Shown here piece after piece: positions 43,061 through 51,615 of a DNA stretch of 64,000 nt. The notes beneath the pieces are model-generated. The model saw only the letters and a program-made list of their open reading frames with translations. It was not told where the DNA came from and did no database searches. Numbering within the stretch: position 1 is the stretch's first letter; every line of letters begins with the position of its first letter. A program made the translations under genes and the position numbers. Origin of the DNA: JBEBSD01 sp040394475 (GTDB lineage Bacteria; Bacteroidota; Bacteroidia; Cytophagales; Spirosomataceae); contig JBEBSD010000006.1 of NCBI GenBank assembly GCA_040394475.1, positions 90,275 to 154,274 of the forward strand. Direction: 5' to 3'.

Positions 43061-43672
43061 ATGACAGGCCAGGATCTTGGTACCGAGCAACTGATAAAAG
43101 ACACGGCAAAACATATTTTTTTTGTGGACGGCCGGCTCAACGCAACCACTCAGGAAATTGCCGATGAGGCCGGGGTGAACCGTAGCCTGGTACATTACTA
43201 TTTCCGGTCGCGGGACCTCTTGTTCAGCCAGGTATATCACGAAGCCATGACAGATATACGGGTTAAACTTACTACCATTTTTGCGACGCCTCTGCCATTC
43301 CGGGAAAAGGTGGAATGCTTCCTGGAAACCTTTCTGGAGCATGTCCGGGCTACCCCTTTTCTGGAAGTCTTCCTGATAGCGGAAATCAACAACCGGTTGT
43401 GTCATAACAAACGGAAGGAGGGGAAAGCGCAGATGAGTCCGGAGATGCTCGCCTTTTTAGACGAAGTAGCGGTACAGATGGAGCAGGGAACGATCCAGAA
43501 AATGAAACCGGTCAATTTCCTGATCAATCTCTTTGCGCTGATTTCACATCCTATTATTATGAAGCCGCTGTATCTGGAATCATTCGGGATTCCGCCTGAA
43601 GAATATGAAGCCCTGTTGAACGAACGCAAAGCATTGGTTTTGCAACTGATTTTTAATTCACCACCAGCTTAA
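43061..43672 (+). CDS. TetR-family transcriptional regulator
   Basis: A 203-residue regulator. The N-terminal helix-turn-helix reads NATTQEIADEAGVNRSLVHYYFRSRDLLF (about 26-55), the TetR DNA-binding signature. The C-terminal ligand domain includes FREKVECFLETFLEHVRATPFLEVFLIAEINN. The gene is the first of a four-gene run with an RND adaptor, permease and outer-membrane factor, so it is very likely the pump repressor responding to an effluxed compound. Operator-like palindromes lie at 42962-42975 and 43039-43054. Confidence 0.94.
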   Translation: MTGQDLGTEQLIKDTAKHIFFVDGRLNATTQEIADEAGVNRSLVHYYFRSRDLLFSQVYHEAMTDIRVKLTTIFATPLPFREKVECFLETFLEHVRATPFLEVFLIAEINNRLCHNKRKEGKAQMSPEMLAFLDEVAVQMEQGTIQKMKPVNFLINLFALISHPIIMKPLYLESFGIPPEEYEALLNERKALVLQLIFNSPPA

Positions 43673-43699
43673 GACGTAACTGAATTCGTAAATACGGAA

Positions 43700-44875
43700 A
43701 TGATGATCCCTGTTTCAACCCAATTTTCAATAGCATTGTGCGTAGGAAGCGCCCTTTTGATCAGTTCCTGCGGCAATGCCGACAAAACTCCGTCACAAAC
43801 GGCCAAGCCTCCGCAATCCTATAAAGTGATAGAAGTGGCCAAATCGGCTGCAACACTGCTGACAGATTATCCCGCCAATCTGCAGGGAATCCAGGACATT
43901 GAAATCCGGCCCAAGATTGATGGCTACATTGAGGCCGTGTATGTAGAGGAAGGAGCCGCCGTGAAAAAAGGGCAGCTGCTGTTTAAAATCAGTAACCCGC
44001 AATACGAGGAACTCGTCCGCAGTGCTGCGGCAACCATCAACGCAGCGGAAGCGGATGTGGCGTCTGCCAGACTGCAGGTGAAAAAGACGGAACCCCTGGT
44101 AGCACAGGATATTATCAGTCCTTATGAACTGGAGATGGCCCAACTGGCTCTTCAGGCTCGTGAGGCCCAGCTGGCGCAGGCAAAAACCAGCCTGGCCAAT
44201 GCTAAAATCAACCTGGGGTATACACAGGTGACCAGTCCGGTCAATGGTGTGGTCGGTACACTGCCCTACAAGCTGGGAAGCTATGTCAACAGTGCAATGG
44301 GATCGGGATTGACCACAGTATCGGATATCGCGAGGGTGTATGCGTATTTTTCGGTGAATGAGAAGCAGGGGCTGGCTTTCTTTCAGGATGCCGAGGGGAA
44401 ATCTTCCCGTGAAAAAATACAGACATTGCCGGCGGTCACCCTGGTACTGGCAGACGGGACCGAATACGAAGAAAAGGGAAAAGTAGAAACCATCAGCGGG
44501 CAAATCAACACCCAGACCGGCTCGTACAACGTCCGGGCCGGATTCCCGAATCCTTCGGGAATGCTCCGGAGCGGCAGCAGTGCCAATGTCCGGATACCTA
44601 CCTACGTGGAAGAGGCCCTGCTGATCCCGCAAAAAGCCACTTACGAGCTGCAGGGGAAACGGTTTGTATATGTGGCGGGCGCCGATTCGGTGGTGAAAGC
44701 AACAGAAGTGAAAGTGCGGGATTTACCCGGCGGCCAATTGTTTGTGGTCGATGAGGGAGTCGTTGTCGGGGACCGGGTGGTGATTGAAGGTGTCGGAATC
44801 CTGACAGAAGGCACACGCATTGTTCCCGTATCCGTGGATAGGGACAGCCTGCTGGAAACCTATGGAAAGCAGTAA
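43700..44875 (+). CDS. RND efflux periplasmic adaptor lipoprotein
   Basis: A 391-residue adaptor with a lipobox (GSALLISSCGNADKT). The lipoyl halves are DIEIRPKIDGYIEAVYVEEGAAVKKG and LGYTQVTSPVNGVVGTL, flanking a coiled-coil hairpin near 95-165, followed by beta-barrel and membrane-proximal domains. It links the adjoining permease to the outer-membrane factor. It starts 28 bp after the tetR stop and is part of the TetR-controlled operon. The sequence is only distantly related to the adaptor at 13361-14485, so this is a different pump, not a recent duplicate. Confidence 0.94.
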   Translation: MMIPVSTQFSIALCVGSALLISSCGNADKTPSQTAKPPQSYKVIEVAKSAATLLTDYPANLQGIQDIEIRPKIDGYIEAVYVEEGAAVKKGQLLFKISNPQYEELVRSAAATINAAEADVASARLQVKKTEPLVAQDIISPYELEMAQLALQAREAQLAQAKTSLANAKINLGYTQVTSPVNGVVGTLPYKLGSYVNSAMGSGLTTVSDIARVYAYFSVNEKQGLAFFQDAEGKSSREKIQTLPAVTLVLADGTEYEEKGKVETISGQINTQTGSYNVRAGFPNPSGMLRSGSSANVRIPTYVEEALLIPQKATYELQGKRFVYVAGADSVVKATEVKVRDLPGGQLFVVDEGVVVGDRVVIEGVGILTEGTRIVPVSVDRDSLLETYGKQ

Positions 44876-44941
44876 AACAAAGCAGAGAACTAATCAACAT
44901 CCGGTACCCGATCCGGGGGGCCGGTCCATCCTGACAGATTC

Positions 44942-47900
44942 ATGTTTAAACGATTTATAGAGAAACCGGTACTGTCTACCGTTATTTCCATTATTATCTT
45001 AATTCTGGGGATACTAGGAATTGTCATCCTGCCTATTTCGCAATATCCTGAAATTGCCCCGCCCACTGTAGTGGTGATGGCGAACTACCAGGGGGCAAAT
45101 GCCGAGGTGGTGATGAACAGCGTGGTGATTCCCCTGGAAGAGCAGATCAATGGGGTAGAGGATATGAGCTACATGACCTCCACCTCTTCCAATGAAGGGG
45201 CGGCCACGATTATGATCTACTTTAAGCTGGGGACCGACCCGGATATGGCAGCCGTAAACGTGCAGAACCGGGTGGCCCGGGCTACGAGCCTGCTGCCTGC
45301 CGAGGTCACCCGGGCAGGGGTGATGACCGCCAAGCGACAAAGCAGCAATGTGATGATCTTTGCCATTTACAGTGACAACGCGGCCTATGACCAGACATTT
45401 CTGCAAAACTATGCCAATATTAATATCATCCCGCAGGTAAAGCGGGTCAATGGCGTGGGAGATGCCACCGCCTTCGGGACCCGGGATTACTCTATGAGAT
45501 TGTGGCTCAAGCCGGATGTGATGGGGGCATACGGCCTTGTTCCGAACGATATCAGTGTGGCCCTGGCAGAACAGAATATCGAGGCGGCCCCCGGGCAGTT
45601 GGGAGAGCAGGGAGGACAATCGTTTCAGTATGTACTTAAATACAAAGGCCGGCTGAAGGATGAAGCAGAGTTCGGCGATATCATTATCAAGGCAAGCGCC
45701 GACGGACAGGTACTGCGTCTGAAAGACGTGGCCCGCATCGAGCTGGGGGCGCAAAACTATTCCTCCTTTACAACTGTCAACGGACGTGCTGCAGTAGGGG
45801 TGGCCATTAACCAGACCGCTGGATCGAATGCCAAGGAAGTAATTGAAGGTGTGGAACAAGTGCTGGCGGAAGCCTCCGGGAGTTTTCCGGAAGGGATGCA
45901 TTTCATGATTATGGTCAATGTGAACGACTTTCTGGATGCCTCTATATCCAAAGTGATTACCACCCTGATAGAGGCTTTTATCCTGGTGTTCCTCGTGGTA
46001 TTTATCTTCCTGCAGGACTGGCGTTCTACCCTGATACCGGCAATTGCCGTCCCGGTGGCGATCGTCGGGACTTTTTTCTTTCTGAACCTCTTTGGCTTTA
46101 CAATCAACCTGCTGACCTTATTTGCACTGATACTCGCGGTGGGGATCGTGGTCGATGACGCCATCGTGGTCGTGGAAGCGGTCCATGCCAAACTGGAGGC
46201 CGGGGCAAAATCCGCCAAAAAGGCTTCCATTAAGGCTATGAACGATATCAGCGGGGCAATTGTCAGTATTACCCTGGTAATGTCCGCTGTGTTTGTGCCG
46301 GTGAGCTTTATCGGCGGCTCTACCGGTGTGTTCTACAAGCAATTCGGCCTTACCCTGGCAATTTCCATTATTTTGTCGGCGATCAATGCCCTTACCTTAA
46401 GCCCGGCACTATGCGCCATCTTATTGAAACCACACGACGGCGCCGCGCACCAAAAAGGCTTTTTAGACCGGTTTTATACCGCTTTCAATGCCGGCTTTGA
46501 GGCGACGACCCGAAAATATAAACGGTCCGTATCGTTCCTGATCCGGCGAAAGTGGCTGGCGGTCGGAGGAATCGCCGTATCGATAGGGCTATTGGTGTGG
46601 CTCATGCGTACTACGCCAACGGGCTTTGTACCAAGCGAAGACCTGGGGACGATTATGTCGGATATCAGCCTTCCGGCAGGCGCTTCGATTGAACGGACGG
46701 AAGAGGTGACCAGGGAGATTGAGCAGATTGCGGCCTCACTGCCCGAAGTACAGCATGTCCTGCGGGTGGTCGGAAGGGGAATGATCAGTGGTTCGGGAAG
46801 TAACTACGGAATGGTCATTCTTAAACTCAAACCCTGGGCGGAACGTGTAAAAAAAGAGCAGGAAGTGCAGGCATTGATCGGGCAGCTTTTTGCCAAAACA
46901 GCCGGTTTGAAAGAGGCCCGGGTTATTTTCTTCTCGCCGCCGACTATCCAGGGATTCGGGACCAGCAGCGGGTTTGAATTCCAGCTGCAGGACCGGCAGG
47001 GCGGCAGTATTGAAGATTTCGGGAAAGTAAGCAGCGACTTCCTGAGTGCGCTCAATCAGCGGGAGGAAGTGCAGTTTGCCTCTACTGCCTTTAACGCTAA
47101 TTTTCCCCAGTACATGATCGACATGGATGTAGCACAGGTGAAAAAAGCCGGCTTCACGGTCAGTGATGTGCTGAGCACTTTACAGGGATATTACGGCGGA
47201 GTATATGCCTCGAACTTTAACCGTTTCGGAAAGCAGTACCGGGTCATGTACCAGTCAGAAGCCATGTACAGGGCCGATCCGAAGAGCCTTAACCTGATTC
47301 AGGTCCGGAATGCCAATGGTGTAATGGCACCCATTTCCCAGTTCGTTACACTAAACAGGGTATACGGTCCCCAGACGATCAACCGGTTCAATCTGTTTAC
47401 GTCCATTGCCATCAACGGGGCGCCGAATGCAGGGTATAGCTCGGGAGATGCCATTCAGACCATTAACGAGGTCGCCGCCCAGACGTTGCCGGTTGGTTAC
47501 GGGTTTGAGTTTTCCGGTATGACCCGGGAAGAGCTGGCCTCCAGCGGGCAGACCGTGTATGTATTTCTGCTGTGTTTGATTTTTGTATATTTCCTGCTTT
47601 GCGCGCAATATGAAAGTTATATTCTTCCCATGGCTGTGCTGTTTTCGGTACCGATAGGGCTGGCCGGAACCTTCATCTTTGCCAATATGTTTGGGGTCAG
47701 CAATAATATTTATCTTCAGATCACGCTGATCATGCTGATCGGACTGCTGGCTAAAAACGCAATTCTGATTGTGGAGTATTCGGTTGCCCGCCGCCGGGGC
47801 GGCATGGGACTTATCGCGGCTGCCATAGCAGGAGCTACTGCCCGGCTTCGCCCGATCCTGATGACTTCCTTTGCGTTTATTATGGGAATATTGCCATTGA

Positions 47901-48079
47901 TGGTTGCCACAGGTGCGGGCGCCGTAGGGAACCGGTCGATTGGTACCGGCGCTATTGGCGGAATGCTGATTGGTACCCTCCTGGGGGTATTTGTAATCCC
48001 GGTCCTCTTCGTCATTTTCCAGGGGATACAGGAACGTCTTTCGGGGCGTACGGTAATACCTGCCGGCGAGGACGAATAG
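44942..48079 (+). CDS. RND efflux permease, HAE1/AcrB type
   Basis: A 1045-residue inner-membrane transporter with the family start (MFKRFIEKPVLSTVISIIILILGILGIVILPISQYPEIAPPTVVV). The proton-relay aspartates are in ILAVGIVVDDAIVVVEAVHA and the conserved lysine in LLAKNAILIVEYSVARRRGG. The later helix pattern (ALCAILLKPH, GAGAVGNRSIGTGAIGGMLIG) is typical. It exports small hydrophobic molecules with its adaptor and the NodT-type channel. Its gene lies 66 bp after the adaptor stop. It differs clearly from the pump encoded at 10065-13235. Confidence 0.96.
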   Translation: MFKRFIEKPVLSTVISIIILILGILGIVILPISQYPEIAPPTVVVMANYQGANAEVVMNSVVIPLEEQINGVEDMSYMTSTSSNEGAATIMIYFKLGTDPDMAAVNVQNRVARATSLLPAEVTRAGVMTAKRQSSNVMIFAIYSDNAAYDQTFLQNYANINIIPQVKRVNGVGDATAFGTRDYSMRLWLKPDVMGAYGLVPNDISVALAEQNIEAAPGQLGEQGGQSFQYVLKYKGRLKDEAEFGDIIIKASADGQVLRLKDVARIELGAQNYSSFTTVNGRAAVGVAINQTAGSNAKEVIEGVEQVLAEASGSFPEGMHFMIMVNVNDFLDASISKVITTLIEAFILVFLVVFIFLQDWRSTLIPAIAVPVAIVGTFFFLNLFGFTINLLTLFALILAVGIVVDDAIVVVEAVHAKLEAGAKSAKKASIKAMNDISGAIVSITLVMSAVFVPVSFIGGSTGVFYKQFGLTLAISIILSAINALTLSPALCAILLKPHDGAAHQKGFLDRFYTAFNAGFEATTRKYKRSVSFLIRRKWLAVGGIAVSIGLLVWLMRTTPTGFVPSEDLGTIMSDISLPAGASIERTEEVTREIEQIAASLPEVQHVLRVVGRGMISGSGSNYGMVILKLKPWAERVKKEQEVQALIGQLFAKTAGLKEARVIFFSPPTIQGFGTSSGFEFQLQDRQGGSIEDFGKVSSDFLSALNQREEVQFASTAFNANFPQYMIDMDVAQVKKAGFTVSDVLSTLQGYYGGVYASNFNRFGKQYRVMYQSEAMYRADPKSLNLIQVRNANGVMAPISQFVTLNRVYGPQTINRFNLFTSIAINGAPNAGYSSGDAIQTINEVAAQTLPVGYGFEFSGMTREELASSGQTVYVFLLCLIFVYFLLCAQYESYILPMAVLFSVPIGLAGTFIFANMFGVSNNIYLQITLIMLIGLLAKNAILIVEYSVARRRGGMGLIAAAIAGATARLRPILMTSFAFIMGILPLMVATGAGAVGNRSIGTGAIGGMLIGTLLGVFVIPVLFVIFQGIQERLSGRTVIPAGEDE

Positions 48080-48115
48080 CGGTATTTTGTTAGTGAGTAC
48101 GATTTTAAAAACAAT

Positions 48116-49540
48116 ATGATACGTTCTTTTTTGAATAGAAACCTGCTGATCATAGTCTTAGGGACGGTGGTGGTAATGGCCTCCTGTAAGGTGACTCAAC
48201 CCTATGAACAACCGGCACTAAGTAGCAACAAGGAACACCTGTTCCGGGATGTGATCACCACGGATACGACCACGATGGCGGATATACCCTGGAAGGAGCT
48301 GTTTCCGGATATGCGTTTGCAGGCGTTGATTGAAGAAGGGCTTACGCACAACCTGGATCTGAAGAATGCCCTGGAGCAGATTTATCAGGCCAGGGCGGTG
48401 CTGGAGCAAAGCAGGGCGGCTTTGTTGCCTACCCTTAATTTCGCTCCGGCGGTAACCCGCACCAAAACGTCCCGGGCGGCGTTGAACCTTCCCCCTAACC
48501 TGGACATCAACCTGAAAACCACTACCTATCAGCTGGGAGTCAGCAGCAGCTGGGAACTGGATGTATGGGGGAAGCTGGGAAGCGCCAAACGCGCCGTTCA
48601 GGCCTCGCTCTGGCAGAGTGAAGCAACTAAAAGAGCTGTACAAACCCAATTGATTGCCGATATTGCCAATACGTATTATGAGCTGCTGGCGATGGACAAG
48701 CAACTGGCCATTACCCTGGAGACTATTGAAAACAGGAAACAGAGTGTTGCCACCATGAAAGCCTTGAAAGCTTCCGCAGTGGTGAATGGCGCTGCCGTCG
48801 TGCAAAGCGAGGCGAACCTGTATGCCGCAGAAGTGAGCGTACCGGACCTGAAGCGGGCGATCCGTGAAACGGAAAATGCCCTTTGTATGTTGCTGGGCAA
48901 AGAACCGGGGCCCGTTCCCCGCGCATCGCTGGAGGATCAGGCTGTGTATACCGATCTTAAAACCGGTATCCCGGCACAGCTGTTGCACAACCGACCCGAT
49001 GTCCAGGCCGCTGAACTGGCGTTTCGCTATGCGTTTGAGAATACGAATGTCGCCCGCACTTATTTTTACCCGTCCCTGGCGATTACTTCGGCGACTGCCG
49101 GACTGTCGTCCCTGGCACTGAGCAACCTCTTCAAGCAATCGCTTTTTTATACGGTAGCGGGAGGGCTGACCCAACCTATACTGGACAGGGGTGTCAATAA
49201 ATCCCGTTTGAAAACGGCGCAGTCGCAACAGCAAATAGCATTGAACAACTTCGAGCAGCGGCTGCTGACAGCGGGGCGGGAGCTTTCCAATGCCCTGTAT
49301 GCCTACGAAACGGCATCAGAAAAGGAGGCCTCCCGGGAAAAGCAGATTGAGGCACTGGAAAAAGCCGTCAGTTTTACCAAGCAGCTCCTGCAGTATAGTT
49401 CCGCCACCAACTACACCGACGTACTGACCTCCGAGCAGGGATTGCTAAGTGCGCAGCTGGCGGGGGTCAATGATAAGCTGCAGCAATTACAGGCTGTGGT
49501 GAATCTGTACCGGGCCCTGGGCGGGGGCTGGAAAGAGTAA
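48116..49540 (+). CDS. NodT-family outer-membrane efflux lipoprotein
   Basis: A 474-residue TolC-type channel with a lipobox (LGTVVVMASCKVTQPYEQP). The two internal efflux repeats are visible: LQALIEEGLTHNLDLKNALEQIYQARAVLEQSRAALLPTLNF in the first half, and HNRPDVQAAELAFRYAFENTNVARTYFYPSLAITSATAG in the second, the latter a NodT hallmark. It is the last gene of the TetR-RND operon and forms the outer-membrane duct. Confidence 0.95.
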   Translation: MIRSFLNRNLLIIVLGTVVVMASCKVTQPYEQPALSSNKEHLFRDVITTDTTTMADIPWKELFPDMRLQALIEEGLTHNLDLKNALEQIYQARAVLEQSRAALLPTLNFAPAVTRTKTSRAALNLPPNLDINLKTTTYQLGVSSSWELDVWGKLGSAKRAVQASLWQSEATKRAVQTQLIADIANTYYELLAMDKQLAITLETIENRKQSVATMKALKASAVVNGAAVVQSEANLYAAEVSVPDLKRAIRETENALCMLLGKEPGPVPRASLEDQAVYTDLKTGIPAQLLHNRPDVQAAELAFRYAFENTNVARTYFYPSLAITSATAGLSSLALSNLFKQSLFYTVAGGLTQPILDRGVNKSRLKTAQSQQQIALNNFEQRLLTAGRELSNALYAYETASEKEASREKQIEALEKAVSFTKQLLQYSSATNYTDVLTSEQGLLSAQLAGVNDKLQQLQAVVNLYRALGGGWKE

Positions 49541-49563
49541 CAGGTCCCGGTACCGATCTCAGG

Positions 49564-50637
49564 TCAGTACCTTACTTTAAGGACCATCTGGCCCAGATCA
49601 TTCAGCGCTTCCATGGTCGTAAAGAGGGTCCTGCCCTTGGCCGACAGTACCTTCCAGGCAATGGTGCTTACGATGTCGTCTACCACACCCGGTGCTTCGG
49701 GATCTGTGACCAGTTCGATCCCGTTATCGCCCGTGATCCGCGCAGGCTGTGAAAATCCGGAGTTGACAACCAGCAACTCGCCCCGGCCTTCCAGGGCTGC
49801 CCGGTAGATCTCACTGACATCTGTCAGGATCCTCGACTGCGCCGCGGCCTCTTTCATTTCCGAAATCGCACGGGCTTTCCGTTCACTTTGTATCCCTTTG
49901 ACGATATCCCAGGCCTGGGCGGCGATCTGGTGATGGGCCGTATTATTATAATCGATGGCGGCATGTCCCTGATAGACCGCCGGACGGTCTGCTACTTCCT
50001 GTAAAGCCCTATAATTTTCCGGGGTAGCAATTACGACCGTCTGCAGGCCCGTTCGGTTGAATTCCCGCACCACCGCTTTGTCCACATAGTTGAGGTATTC
50101 CTTCAGTTGATTCCCGACGATGCGTGCGTGGCTGGTATTCTGAGGCGCTACATCAAACGGGTTTTCGGTGAACGGAAAATCGGTGTTGACGATCTCCTCC
50201 CGGATGGCATCGTTTTGCGCTTCAAACAACTGCACACCATTTTGGGACAACAGCAGTATAGCGTATTCCTCTGTCCGGTTAAGGGCATCGATCAGCGGTT
50301 TGATCGCGAAGCTTTCATCCACAAATACACGGTTTTCAGGGACTGAATGGGGTAATTTTATGACTTCCGCTGTCGTGCCCGAGATGAAGATATGCAAACT
50401 GTCGAGGTTGTAGTTATGATCGATGGAATCGTGCACCTGCTGCAGTTTTTCAAGGATAGGGGCCACTTCCCGTTTGGTATATTCTTCCAGCAAGCGTTTC
50501 CCCGCATCGGCCACAAGGTTTTTGAGAACGATAGCGTCCTCGGTGTTGTCGGGGTGCGTGCGGTGTGTGGTGAGAGAAATGGTAATGCTGGGATTACTGT
50601 TTTCGCCGGCTAGTTTCTCGATTTTCTCCAATAACAT
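49564..50637 (-). CDS. Bacterial eRF1-like protein (baeRF family)
   Basis: A 357-residue soluble protein from the ATG at 50637 (MLLEKIEKLAGEN); an upstream extension is not conserved. The layout follows the bacterial/archaeal eRF1-family (baeRF) proteins, in which eRF1-like domains lack the codon-recognition part. Blocks such as TEEYAILLLSQNGVQLFEAQNDAI, LKEYLNYVDKAVVREFNR.LQTVVIATPENYRALQEVA and RGELLVVNSGFSQPARI are characteristic. A role in ribosome rescue or sensing is hypothesised for the group but unproven. It lies directly after the RND operon in convergent orientation. Confidence 0.85.
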   Translation of the reverse strand: MLLEKIEKLAGENSNPSITISLTTHRTHPDNTEDAIVLKNLVADAGKRLLEEYTKREVAPILEKLQQVHDSIDHNYNLDSLHIFISGTTAEVIKLPHSVPENRVFVDESFAIKPLIDALNRTEEYAILLLSQNGVQLFEAQNDAIREEIVNTDFPFTENPFDVAPQNTSHARIVGNQLKEYLNYVDKAVVREFNRTGLQTVVIATPENYRALQEVADRPAVYQGHAAIDYNNTAHHQIAAQAWDIVKGIQSERKARAISEMKEAAAQSRILTDVSEIYRAALEGRGELLVVNSGFSQPARITGDNGIELVTDPEAPGVVDDIVSTIAWKVLSAKGRTLFTTMEALNDLGQMVLKVRY

Positions 50638-50724
50638 AAATAGTTTGTTTTGATGTGAATGATACCGGGCGGTCCTGTTCATGACAGCTACCCGGTTTAA
50701 AACAGGCCTCCGCGGCTGCTTCAC

Positions 50725-51615
50725 GAAGATAGTGCCGCCGGCGGAGTGCCGGTAGCCAATGGCGCCAGGGGCCGGCAGAGTGTTCTGACTACGTTTGCGA
50801 CGACATCCGCACCATTTCCCCTGCGGACATTTCGCCGGGAAACACGAATACGGTCAGAATATGTTAAGGTAGCGAAAATTATCCGCTTTTACGGTATTTG
50901 TTTCAGAAAAGGTATCCCTGTGTCTGGCGAAACGGAGGTCGGCTGTCGGAGGTCAGCTTTCGGCTGTTGGTCGGGTTGTGGTTGGTGACGATATATCGAC
51001 CTGATTCAGGTGTGGTTAATTCGAATATATTGTCTTATTCATTTGGATATTTAAGCCCGGGGAGATCTGATTCAACTGTGAATTTTCCTTTGCCTGATTC
51101 TATTTTAGCGCTGAATCCAGGGTGTAGGGTTATATTGGAACTCGTCCGGAGATGTATTTCTTTCAGTTCAACTTTGTTTTTTACGAACGTCATTTTTTTT
51201 TCGGTATGAAATATGCAGCCATAAATATTCACAAAGTTTTTAGGTTTGTCGTATTCCCACCCACGCCCTTGACGCCACAAGCCTGAATCAGGGCCGACCC
51301 TTTTCCGGAGCCCGCCGGCAACAGGGAAATCAACTTGCGGGAACCTCGAAACCCGGTAATATCAAAACCCCTGAAAGTCGCCCATTTTTACTAAATACTG
51401 GTGCCGAAAGTAAAAAGGAGTAACACCACTATCGGTGAGACAGTATTCAGATACCTGCCTTCCGGACCCTATTGAACGACAGGCAGGAGCCGTATTATTT
51501 CCAGGATCTTCTTAAAAAAATTATAGAAATACTTGGTGTTGAACGGAGTAAAAAGCATATTTACCTTCTAAACCTGTATTGAACCTGAACAACATTACTG
51601 TACTTACCGATTTTA
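50725..51615. other. Intergenic region with one isolated GCCGAAAGC repeat and a surface-protein fragment
   Basis: About 890 bp without a confirmed full gene. A lone repeat unit in inverted orientation lies at 50937-50978 (TCGGCTGTCGGAGGTCAGC). A small open frame resembling a C-terminal surface-protein motif is at 51035-51193. The remaining about 420 bp upstream of the KAP-like gene show no promoter motif I can defend and no RNA gene I recognise. Confidence 0.5.
51035..51193 (-). pseudogene. Possible fragment of a surface adhesin-like protein
   Basis: A 52-codon frame from the ATG at 51193 ends with the pattern IHLRTSSNITLHPGFSAKIESGKGKF. ITLxPGFxAxxGS is a recurrent coat-hanger-type repeat near the C-terminus of large secreted Bacteroidota proteins. 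Nothing upstream in frame supplies the rest of such a protein, so a decayed remnant is the likeliest reading; a small independent gene is possible. Confidence 0.35.
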
